A model generated the notes under the pieces. The model did no database searches, was not told the DNA's origin, and worked only from the letters and a program-made list of their open reading frames with translations. This document shows, one piece after another, positions 1 to 6,244 of a stretch of 13,393 nucleotides of DNA. The number at the start of each line of letters is the position of its first letter. Position 1 is the first letter of the stretch. Position numbers and translations under genes: made by a program. Source of the stretch: JACZWZ01 sp964194935 (lineage in GTDB: Bacteria > Actinomycetota > Acidimicrobiia > Spongiisociales > UBA11373); NCBI GenBank assembly GCA_964194935.1, contig CAXMOL010000206.1, positions 1-13,393 on the forward strand. Direction: 5' to 3'.

Positions 1-1442
1 CCGTCTGCGACCAGCATTCCTCGATCCAGGGCCAGCCTGGCGGCAACGTCGTTGAATGCATCGAGTATCTCGTCGCTGCGTTGTTCGAACTCGATCCCAC
101 CGCCGAGGCCCAGGCTGAATGGGTTGTAGGCCCTGACGAACACGATGGACGTGGTTGGGGCCGCGGCTCGCAGCACATCGAAAATCGCGGCCATATTTGC
201 TTCGTACGTGATGAATGTCGCCTGGATTCTGGCTTGGCAGGCTGCGGCGTCCAGGTCGGCGGCACAGTCGTCCGACCCGAGGTGGCCGAGCAGGTCGTTG
301 GCTCCGATATCTACGGTCAAGTAGTCGACTTGCTCCCCGGCGATAAATGCCAGAGCCGTGTCGAGTTGACCAGATCTGATCAACGTGCCGGAGGTCTCGC
401 CGGAGATACCGAAATTGCGAAGCCCGTACTCGGTCCCGGTATCCAACTGCAGTTGGCGATGAACCCTGGAGACGTACCCCAGAGAGGCTTCACCTACACC
501 AACGTTGGCGGCCAGAGAGTCGCCGAGGGCCAGGTAGTACTGATCCCCGGGTGCGGAAACTCCGTTGATGACGCCGGGAGGTAGAGGTTCTGGAGGGGGC
601 TCGACCGCGGTTCCCACAGAAGCGGCCTGGGCAGCGATGCCGCTGAGGAGAGCATCTGAGGTGAGCAGGTTTCCTTCAGGTTGGGTGCCGGTGACCACGA
701 TCCGGTCGTTGCCGATCTCGATGGACTGAACGTCGGCGCGAAGATCGGTGAGCGTGGCGTTTAGGTCTGTGACCTCGGCCAGCAGGTCTTCGATGGCACC
801 CTTGCCGATACCCGGCAATTCGAGCGCGCCCAATTCGAGGTCAATGACGTCAACCTGTACCGCTCCCGCGTTCAGGGTGACACCGATGGTTCCATGGAAG
901 TCGACGCCGCCACTCTTGAACTCTCCGTTCAGAGCAATGGTGCCGGGGGCGCCGCCCACACCGTCGACCACGTCGATGTCGACGCGTCGCACCGGGTTGT
1001 TCTCGATCTCGCCGAGGCCGTTCAGCACGTATGACGAGATCTCCATCTCATGGAGTTCGATGTAAAAGCCGGCCTCAGTCCCTGCCTCATCGAATTTGGC
1101 GTTGGCTTCAGCCAGCAAATCCGGATCCGCCGGATCCACCGGTCCTGCTGTCTCGTTGATCGCCCGGTAGATGGAGAACGCTTGATCCCCGATGAAGTAG
1201 ACGCTCCCGGCGAACCCCAGGATGAGAGCGAATGCGATGAGAACGGACAGTTCGCGCGGGGCGCCTATTGCCCCATACAGCGCTATCACGAGGATCACCG
1301 CCGCAACGGCGATGGCAGCGGCCTCGCCCTCGGTAAGCCAGGCGACGAGGGCGGTGGCAGCTCCGGTGAGGAAGCCGAAAACGGCGCAGACGGTGCGGGC
1401 CGTCGACCTTGCGGTACGGACTTCGTAGTACTCGTAACTCAT
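1..1442 (-). CDS. Membrane-anchored SGNH/GDSL hydrolase, paralogue 1 (3' end cut by window edge)
   Basis: An open frame runs from ATG at 1442 to the window edge without a stop, giving 480 visible residues. I translated it by hand. An in-frame TGA three codons upstream makes this ATG the earliest ATG. Residues about 15-85 hold two or three hydrophobic segments. Residues about 100-270 form a beta-rich domain of the YpmS/LmeA type, and residues 302-480 are an SGNH hydrolase: block I G-D-S-L with Ser309, block II G-I-S-G-E-T-S around Gly348, block III G-A-N-D with Asn382. Block V (Asp/His) lies beyond the window. It is a paralogue of the gene ending at 1477, most alike in the hydrolase half. The 34-base gap and shared strand suggest an operon. 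No clear Shine-Dalgarno site is visible, so translation may depend on the upstream gene. The likely role is an ester or lipid hydrolase outside the membrane; the substrate is unknown. Confidence 0.88.
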   Translation of the reverse strand, partial: MSYEYYEVRTARSTARTVCAVFGFLTGAATALVAWLTEGEAAAIAVAAVILVIALYGAIGAPRELSVLIAFALILGFAGSVYFIGDQAFSIYRAINETAGPVDPADPDLLAEANAKFDEAGTEAGFYIELHEMEISSYVLNGLGEIENNPVRRVDIDVVDGVGGAPGTIALNGEFKSGGVDFHGTIGVTLNAGAVQVDVIDLELGALELPGIGKGAIEDLLAEVTDLNATLTDLRADVQSIEIGNDRIVVTGTQPEGNLLTSDALLSGIAAQAASVGTAVEPPPEPLPPGVINGVSAPGDQYYLALGDSLAANVGVGEASLGYVSRVHRQLQLDTGTEYGLRNFGISGETSGTLIRSGQLDTALAFIAGEQVDYLTVDIGANDLLGHLGSDDCAADLDAAACQARIQATFITYEANMAAIFDVLRAAAPTTSIVFVRAYNPFSLGLGGGIEFEQRSDEILDAFNDVAARLALDRGMLVAD

Positions 1443-1476
1443 GCGAAGTCACCACGGCGTCGCATGCGGGTGGTGA

Positions 1477-3003
1477 TCAGCCAGCCAAAGCGTCCACGAA
1501 CGACCCGGTCAGGATGTCGAAACCGATCTCGATCGGGTGGATATCCGGCGGATTGTCGACCATGTGGGTGGTGGCTGCAGTTGTCCCCTCCATCGGAGTA
1601 AAGGCGTCTGCAACCAGCATCCCTCTCTCCGTAGCCAAATCCGCCGCGATGTCGTTTAGCTCTTGGAGCGTGTCGCTGCTCTGTTGCTCAAGCCCCACTG
1701 CGGCGCCGAAGCCCAGCGAGAAGGGGTTGTAGGCACGCATGAACAGGATCGTCGCGTCCGGCGCGGCATCCTCGATCTCGTCGAGGATCTCGACCATGTT
1801 GACCTCATAGGAGGCGAATGCACTGGTCATTCGGTCCTGGCATCCCGCCGCGTTCAGGTCATCGCTGCAATCGGCAGAGCCGAGGTGGCCGAGGAGATCG
1901 TTCGCACCGATGTCGATCGTGACGTATGCGACCTGGTTCGACTCCATGAACGCGATCGCTTCATCGAGCTGACCGCTGCGGATGAGCGTTCCAGAGGTTT
2001 CACCCGAGATTCCGAAGTTGCGCAATCCGTAGCTGGCACCGTCGGTGATCTGCAACTGGTTGTGCAGTCGGCTCACATATCCGTCACGTGCCTCGTTGAC
2101 GCCGACATTGGCTGCAAGTGAATCGCCGAGTGCGACGTAGTAGCTCGGGCCGTCGGCTGTGGTGCTGTTTACGACACCGGGCCCGAAGCGCTCTGGCGGC
2201 GGGGTCGTGGCGTTGGAGATGGCATCTGCCTGACTGGCGATGCCGGCCAGTAGCGAGGCAGAAGTCAACAGATCACCGTCGGCCTGGGTGCCGGTGACGG
2301 TGAGACGATCATTGGCCAAGCTGATGGCCTGCACGGTCGCTCGGTTCTCGGCGAGGATCACGTTTAGATCAGAGATCTCCTCGATCACGTCCTCGATTGC
2401 GGTCTTGGCAACTCCCGGGAGGGTGAACATGCCAGCATCGACAGATATGACCTTGACTTCGGCGGCTCCGGCTTCGAGGCGCGCGCTCACCACGCCCTCG
2501 ATGGAGAGGCCACCACTCTTGAACTCGCCCGTGAAGTGAATGGTGCCGGGCTCGTCGCCCTCCCCGTCGATGATGTCCACGAGGATGGCCTTCAGGGGTG
2601 AATCTCCATCTGACAAAGAGTCCTGGACCACAGCCTGAATTTCACCTTCTGAGAGGTCAACCCGAAATCCGGCGTCGTCGGCGATTGCATCGAACTTGTC
2701 CATCGCGGCTGCCAACAGAGTTGGGTCGGCCGGATCGGCTGGGCCGTCGGTTCCGGTGAATGCGCTTATGAGGGTGGTGACCTGCCATCCGACGAATGCG
2801 GCGCTGACGAGGAATAGCACCAACATTCCTGTGCCGATCGCTTTGAGCATTCCCTCTTTGGCGGCGACCGCTCCATAGATGCCGACACCGAGGATCGCTA
2901 TGAAGACGACGATTCCTACGGCCAACGACCCGATGAACAGGGTGGCGAGCAGCCCGACAACCAATGCGGCCAGAAAACCAAAGAAGACACTAAGGACCTT
3001 CAC
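1477..3003 (-). CDS. Membrane-anchored SGNH/GDSL hydrolase, paralogue 2 (complete)
   Basis: 508 residues starting at GTG, with AGGAGG 8 bases upstream. Residues 1-75 hold about three membrane segments. Residues about 88-262 form a domain whose pattern (a short helix after D-L-S-E-G-E-I, strands, a 'LP' turn near 195, then L-A-N-D-R-L-T-V-T-G at 229-238) recalls the YpmS (DUF2140) and LmeA (DUF2993) families. A Pro-rich linker leads to an SGNH hydrolase: Ser295 in G-D-S-L, Gly334, Asn368 in G-A-N-D, and Asp487/His489 in D-I-H-P. The catalytic set is therefore complete, with the Asp two rather than three residues before the His. The product is probably an exported, membrane-tethered esterase, lipase or acylhydrolase acting on an envelope lipid or glycan. 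The membrane segments are less similar to paralogue 1 than the rest. The substrate is not inferable. Confidence 0.9.
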   Translation of the reverse strand: MKVLSVFFGFLAALVVGLLATLFIGSLAVGIVVFIAILGVGIYGAVAAKEGMLKAIGTGMLVLFLVSAAFVGWQVTTLISAFTGTDGPADPADPTLLAAAMDKFDAIADDAGFRVDLSEGEIQAVVQDSLSDGDSPLKAILVDIIDGEGDEPGTIHFTGEFKSGGLSIEGVVSARLEAGAAEVKVISVDAGMFTLPGVAKTAIEDVIEEISDLNVILAENRATVQAISLANDRLTVTGTQADGDLLTSASLLAGIASQADAISNATTPPPERFGPGVVNSTTADGPSYYVALGDSLAANVGVNEARDGYVSRLHNQLQITDGASYGLRNFGISGETSGTLIRSGQLDEAIAFMESNQVAYVTIDIGANDLLGHLGSADCSDDLNAAGCQDRMTSAFASYEVNMVEILDEIEDAAPDATILFMRAYNPFSLGFGAAVGLEQQSSDTLQELNDIAADLATERGMLVADAFTPMEGTTAATTHMVDNPPDIHPIEIGFDILTGSFVDALAG

Positions 3004-3042
3004 GATGAAACCCTCCTGAGGGGTCGAAAGCGTCGGATCAGG

Positions 3043-3225
3043 TTACCCGGAGGGCCCGTCTGTGGTCGCGTCATCGTCATCGAGGATGATGTCGTGCCGG
3101 TGGTCGCAGTCTTCGCAGGCATATGCGATCACGTCTCCCGGTTCGAATCCTTCATGGGGTGTGTAGGAGGACCGGTGGGCGGTGCCACCACACTCCACGC
3201 AAACGATCCACTCCGGCGTCTCCAT
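3043..3225 (-). CDS. Small zinc-ribbon protein
   Basis: 60 residues from ATG at 3225. An upstream in-frame start at 3273 would overlap the divergent gene at 3267 and is rejected. Two C-x-x-C knuckles are visible (C-V-E-C-G-G near residue 9 and C-E-D-C-D-H-R-H near residue 37), followed by an Asp-rich tail. This is the layout of a stand-alone zinc ribbon of unknown partner, possibly nucleic-acid or protein binding. No Shine-Dalgarno site precedes the ATG, but TACGCT ends 6 bases before it, which fits a leaderless transcript. The stop is 39 bases upstream of the SGNH hydrolase gene at 3003, on the same strand, so co-transcription is likely. The function is unknown. Confidence 0.7.
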   Translation of the reverse strand: METPEWIVCVECGGTAHRSSYTPHEGFEPGDVIAYACEDCDHRHDIILDDDDATTDGPSG

Positions 3226-3231
3226 GCGACA

Positions 3232-3237
3232 AGCGTA
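3232..3237 (-). promoter_or_regulatory. Candidate -10 element for the zinc-ribbon gene
   Basis: TACGCT on the minus strand matches TANNNT and is followed by exactly 6 bases and then ATG at 3225. This places the expected transcription start at the start codon. No convincing -35 box is seen, so this is inference. Confidence 0.35.
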
Positions 3238-3254
3238 GAACTCGCCTCCGACCG

Positions 3255-3260
3255 TATCCT
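3255..3260 (+). promoter_or_regulatory. Candidate -10 element for the channel-like gene
   Basis: TATCCT matches TANNNT and is followed by 6 bases (all pyrimidine, so not a Shine-Dalgarno site) and then ATG at 3267. The layout fits leaderless transcription. No good -35 box is visible. It lies within the same 41-base divergent region as the minus-strand element at 3232-3237. Confidence 0.35.
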
Positions 3261-3266
3261 CCCTCC

Positions 3267-4364
3267 ATGCCAATTCGTGTCGTTGCCGCAGTAATCGGGT
3301 CCTTCATGGTGATGGCGGCAGTGCTGTCGGCGGTGCGGACGGTGATATTGCCGCGGGCCGTCGCGAGTTTGTTGAGCCGAGCGGTGTTCCGGGTGACCCG
3401 GCGCGCCTTTCGGATCGTCGCTTCAGCACGCAGCTCGTTCGAGTGGCGTGACGAGGTGATGGCGATGTTTGCCCCGGTTGGCCTCTTCAGTCTGGTGGCG
3501 GTGTGGCTGGTGCTCGTGAATGTCGGATTCATGGCGATCTTCTGGGCGGTGGACCAAGGGGGCTGGGCTCAGGCGTTCCATCAGAGCGGGTCTTCGTTGT
3601 TCACCCTCGGGTTTGCTTCCGTCGAGGGTGCAGGCCTGCAGGCGGTGTCGTTCGTCGAGGCAGCTCTGGGGTTGGGCATGGTGGCGCTGCTCATTACCTA
3701 TTTGCCGTCCATCTACTCGGCGTTCGCTCGCCGCGAAACGCTGGTGGCGCTCCTTGAGGTCCGGGCCGGCTCTCCGCCGTCTGCGGTGAAGATGCTGGAG
3801 CGATTCCATCGGATCGGCTGGACCGAGCGTCTCACCGACGTGTGGACCGAATGGGAGGTCTGGTTCGCTGAGGTCGAGGAGAGCCACACCACCTATCCGG
3901 TGCTTTCTTTCTACAGATCGCCCCAACCCGAAAGGCACTGGGTTACTGCCGCCGGGACGGTTCTCGATGGTGCCGCGTTGACGTTGTCGACGATCGACGT
4001 CGAGTGGCAGCCGCAGGCAGCCCTACAGATCCGCGCCGGTTTCTTGGCGCTGCGAAGGATCTCCGACTTCTTCGGGATCGAGTACGACCCCGAGCCTTCC
4101 CCGGAAGCTCCGATCTCGATCAGCAGGGCCGAATACGACGAGGTCGTGGCTCACCTCGAGGAAGTCGGTCTCCCGATCAAGCCCGATAGAGATCAGGCGT
4201 GGCGCGACTTTGCAGGGTGGCGGGTCAATTACGACACCCCGCTGCTGTCACTAGCCGAACTCACTGTGGCTCCGTACGCACCGTGGACGAGCGACAGATC
4301 GGCACCCGGATTTCACGAACTGCGGGTGCGCCGCTGGGGCCGGCGCACCAAGTCTGACGACTAG
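3267..4364 (+). CDS. Ion-channel-like membrane protein with a pore loop
   Basis: 365 residues from ATG at 3267. The frame is open back to 3123, but the upstream part has no membrane character and overlaps the divergent zinc-ribbon gene. Hydrophobic segments lie at about 2-24, 66-94 and 125-148. Between the last two is a pore-loop-like stretch, S-G-S-S-L-F-T-L-G-F-A-S (107-118), which resembles the T-x-G-Y/F-G selectivity filter of potassium channels, with Ala in place of the final Gly. About 215 residues of soluble C-terminal domain follow, rich in Trp and aromatic residues, and I do not recognise it. The two-helix-plus-pore layout suggests a tetrameric cation channel of the two-TM type with an extra N-terminal helix. 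Ion selectivity is uncertain because of the altered filter. The gene converges on the cytochrome gene, with one base between the two stop codons. Confidence 0.75.
   Translation: MPIRVVAAVIGSFMVMAAVLSAVRTVILPRAVASLLSRAVFRVTRRAFRIVASARSSFEWRDEVMAMFAPVGLFSLVAVWLVLVNVGFMAIFWAVDQGGWAQAFHQSGSSLFTLGFASVEGAGLQAVSFVEAALGLGMVALLITYLPSIYSAFARRETLVALLEVRAGSPPSAVKMLERFHRIGWTERLTDVWTEWEVWFAEVEESHTTYPVLSFYRSPQPERHWVTAAGTVLDGAALTLSTIDVEWQPQAALQIRAGFLALRRISDFFGIEYDPEPSPEAPISISRAEYDEVVAHLEEVGLPIKPDRDQAWRDFAGWRVNYDTPLLSLAELTVAPYAPWTSDRSAPGFHELRVRRWGRRTKSDD
4325..4349 (-). terminator. Candidate hairpin terminator after the cytochrome c gene
   Basis: A perfect 9-bp GC-rich stem (4325-4333 with 4341-4349, 7-base loop) lies 17-41 bases past the stop codon of the minus-strand cytochrome gene and inside the last codons of the convergent channel-like gene. 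No U-tract follows on either strand, so it would be a U-less terminator if it acts as one. Confidence 0.35.
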
Positions 4365-4365
4365 A

Positions 4366-4776
4366 TCAGAAGTTCAGCGTCCGCATGTAGGCGACGAGAT
4401 CGAGCAGATCGTCGTCGGTGAGGCTTGGGTTGCCACCGCGCGGCATCATTGCGATCCCGGTCGTGTTCTCCGGATGATCAGAGGGTCGACCTTCGATCAA
4501 GAACGCAAGCATCTCCGCATCGGTACGGGCGTTGATGAACTCTGAGCCAACCCACGGCTTACCGAGGCCTTCGATGCCGGCGCCTTCGAGTCCGTGACAC
4601 GCAACACAGGTTCCTGCGTAGATCTCGATGCCGTGAGGGACGTCGCCGCTGCTGGTTGGAGCGGGTGCTTCGGTGGTAGTGGGCTCAGGTGCGTTGGTGT
4701 CCGCACTGTCCGACCCGCCGCAGGCGGTGACGGTAAGTGCCATGACGGCGATCAGTAGTACGAGGCGGCTTCTCAT
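4366..4776 (-). CDS. Monohaem cytochrome c lipoprotein (copy 1)
   Basis: 136 residues, ATG start with GGAGGG about 4 bases upstream. Residues 1-19 are a lipoprotein signal peptide ending T-V-T-A-C, with Cys19 the likely lipidation site. A Thr/Pro/Ala-rich linker to about residue 45 precedes a class I cytochrome c domain: haem-binding C-V-A-C-H (Cys57, Cys60, His61), the axial Met at 110 or 111 in G-I-A-M-M-P-R-G-G, and the C-terminal helix D-L-V-A-Y-M-R-T-L. It is an electron carrier anchored on the outer face of the membrane. Over the last 73 residues I count 58 identities (79%) with the cytochrome encoded at 4908-5303, so this is a tandem duplicate. It may be co-transcribed with that gene or have its own promoter in the 131-base gap. 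Confidence 0.92.
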   Translation of the reverse strand: MRSRLVLLIAVMALTVTACGGSDSADTNAPEPTTTEAPAPTSSGDVPHGIEIYAGTCVACHGLEGAGIEGLGKPWVGSEFINARTDAEMLAFLIEGRPSDHPENTTGIAMMPRGGNPSLTDDDLLDLVAYMRTLNF

Positions 4777-4907
4777 AATCCCTCCGGATCAGGCAGGCGT
4801 ATCCAGGTTCAGTGTGGGTCCAGAACTGCGCCGTACCCAGGGCATTTCGACCCTGAGATGTCGGCGTCTGACCCCGCCCGTGGTCTAGATCAATGTTCGG
4901 GTCGAGC

Positions 4908-5303
4908 CTAGGTGTTGAGGGTGCGCATGTAGGCGACGAGGTCGAGGAGGTCGGCGTCCGTCAGTGACGTGTTGCCTCCGCGCGGCAGCATGGCGATGCC
5001 GGTGGTGTTGAGCGGATCATCCGAAGGGCGTCCGACCAGGAGGAACGCAACCATGTCGGCATCGCCGCGGGTGTTGATGAAGTCGGAGCCAACCCATGGC
5101 TTACCCAGGCCTTCGATGCCCTGGCCGTTTGGCCCGTGGCAGGCGATGCAACTGCCGTTGTACAACGCTTCGCCGTTGGCGGCGTCACCGCTGGCTACGG
5201 GAGCCTGGGTCGCTGTCGTGGTATCAGGCGTGCCCGTGGACTCGCTACAGGCGGTAGAGACGAGAGCGAGCACGGCTAGAAGCCCGATCATTCCTTTGCG
5301 CAT
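4908..5303 (-). CDS. Monohaem cytochrome c lipoprotein (copy 2)
   Basis: 131 residues from ATG at 5303, with GGGAG 5 bases upstream. The frame is open to 5417, but the extension lacks signal-peptide character and would bury the signal peptide. Residues 1-19 are a lipoprotein signal peptide (V-S-T-A-C, Cys19). After a Thr-rich linker, C-I-A-C-H (Cys52, Cys55, His56) binds haem c and Met105 in G-I-A-M-L-P-R-G-G is the likely axial ligand. The role is membrane-tethered electron transfer, probably toward a terminal oxidase. The nearby PCu(A)C-type copper chaperone fits this. It diverges from the amidotransferase gene over 137 bases. Confidence 0.92.
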   Translation of the reverse strand: MRKGMIGLLAVLALVSTACSESTGTPDTTTATQAPVASGDAANGEALYNGSCIACHGPNGQGIEGLGKPWVGSDFINTRGDADMVAFLLVGRPSDDPLNTTGIAMLPRGGNTSLTDADLLDLVAYMRTLNT

Positions 5304-5428
5304 ATCTACTCCCGTTCTCCCAGACGACCCGCAACAGCGCGGCGCCCATGTGATCCTGCAGCGGCAGTTTGGCTCGTCCGAGGGATAAACCGAAGACTTC
5401 TCACGGCGCCGAGACAATTAATGACTCT

Positions 5429-5434
5429 TACAAT
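5429..5434 (+). promoter_or_regulatory. Candidate -10 element for the amidotransferase gene
   Basis: TACAAT, close to the TATAAT consensus, is followed by 6 bases and the ATG at 5441. There is no Shine-Dalgarno site, so a leaderless transcript is likely. No clear -35 box was found at 16-18 bases. Confidence 0.45.
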
Positions 5435-5440
5435 TCGCTG

Positions 5441-6193
5441 ATGGAACCTGTCCTCGTTCTTCGTCATGGCGATGACATTCCCGTCGGATTGCTCGGTGAA
5501 GCCCTCGAAGTCGCTGGGATTTCTTGGGTCGAGGTGATGCTCCACGACGGCGACCCGATCCCGCCGCTCACCGGGTTCTCGGCCCTGGTCGTGCTCGGCG
5601 GCGTCATGGGGGCGTACGACGAGGAAGACTATCCGTGGCTGGCAGACGAGAAACGAACGATCGTCGCGGCCCACGAGGCCGAAATGCCGATGGTCGGGAT
5701 ATGCCTCGGTTCACAGTTGTTCGCCGAGGCCCTCGGGGGGAAGGCCTTCCTCTCCGAGTCGGCTCCAGAGATCGCGCACATGGTGCCGCAACTCACTGAG
5801 GCGGGTGCGGAGGATCCGGTGCTGCGGCACTTCGACGAACCGGTGGTCGTCTTCCACCAGGACACGTTTGATCCACCACCCGGGGCGAAACTGCTGGCCA
5901 CCTCCGACCGTTTCAATCACGTATTCCGGTTGGGCTCTGCGGTCGCAATCCAGGCTCATCCCGAAGCCGACGCTGCCGTCGTATCCAAGTGGGTGGAGAT
6001 AGAAGACGAACTACCACTGATGGAGGCTGCGGGGGTCGAACCGGATCAACTGGTGGCGGAGGTGACCGCCGGCGAAGAGGCCCAGCGCGAAATGGCTGCC
6101 CGTTTGTTTGGCGCTTGGGTTGAGGAGGTTGTCAGCCGTCAGTCTTCGGTCTCCGGCCAGACCGAAGGTGACGACTCGCTTTTGGGGAGATGA
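5441..6193 (+). CDS. Class I glutamine amidotransferase-like protein
   Basis: 250 residues from ATG at 5441. An upstream in-frame start at 5369 is rejected because it lacks family similarity and the TACAAT element sits just before 5441. The fold is a single GATase1 domain: V-L-G-G-V-M-G-A near 51-58 (oxyanion region), nucleophile Cys88 in G-I-C-L-G-S-Q, and His173 with Glu175 in Q-A-H-P-E. The triad is complete, so it probably hydrolyses glutamine or a gamma-glutamyl amide and passes on ammonia, as in the stand-alone amidotransferases related to the GMP synthase subunit. No synthetase partner is nearby and the acceptor is unknown. The last 20 or so residues (S-R-Q-S-S-V-S-G-Q and on) are encoded by repeat-like DNA and probably lie outside the folded domain. 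Confidence 0.87.
   Translation: MEPVLVLRHGDDIPVGLLGEALEVAGISWVEVMLHDGDPIPPLTGFSALVVLGGVMGAYDEEDYPWLADEKRTIVAAHEAEMPMVGICLGSQLFAEALGGKAFLSESAPEIAHMVPQLTEAGAEDPVLRHFDEPVVVFHQDTFDPPPGAKLLATSDRFNHVFRLGSAVAIQAHPEADAAVVSKWVEIEDELPLMEAAGVEPDQLVAEVTAGEEAQREMAARLFGAWVEEVVSRQSSVSGQTEGDDSLLGR
6131..6158 (+). repeat. Degenerate 7-base tandem repeat at the end of the amidotransferase gene
   Basis: Four consecutive 7-mers (gtcagcc, gtcagtc, ttcggtc, tccggcc) share a g/t-t/c-c-a/g-g-c/t-c pattern. The block overlaps the inverted repeat at 6144-6167 and encodes part of the C-terminal tail. Confidence 0.4.
6144..6167 (+). repeat. Perfect 9-bp inverted repeat (hairpin)
   Basis: CTTCGGTCT (6144-6152) pairs perfectly with AGACCGAAG (6159-6167) across a 6-base loop. 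It lies 24 bases before the end of the amidotransferase stop codon at 6193. No U-tract follows. It could be an mRNA 3' hairpin, a protein site or part of a dispersed repeat. Confidence 0.6.
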
Positions 6194-6244
6194 TCCCGGC
6201 TCGATACGACTACTAGAACAAGCATTCTCGACCTGGAGGAACTG

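Noticed and set aside
1050..1601. Plus-strand open frame of 183 codons opposite the hydrolases
   Set aside because: It is antisense to two frames with conserved SGNH motifs and membrane segments; its product is low-complexity, as expected of a GC-rich shadow frame.
3011..3022. Palindrome-like CCCTC-CT-GAGGG overlapping the hydrolase Shine-Dalgarno site
   Set aside because: The 2-base loop cannot fold as an RNA hairpin, and the match is short; probably chance around AGGAGGG.
3123..3266. Upstream extension of the channel-like gene
   Set aside because: Arg/His/Cys-rich, not membrane-like, and antisense to the zinc-ribbon gene; the ATG at 3267 begins the first membrane helix.
3226..3273. Upstream extension of the zinc-ribbon gene
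   Set aside because: It overlaps the start of the divergent channel-like gene and adds no recognisable sequence; TACGCT sits correctly for the ATG at 3225.
4843..4860. Short hairpin CAGGG/CCCTG upstream of cytochrome copy 1
   Set aside because: A 5-bp stem with an 8-base loop is expected by chance in GC-rich DNA.
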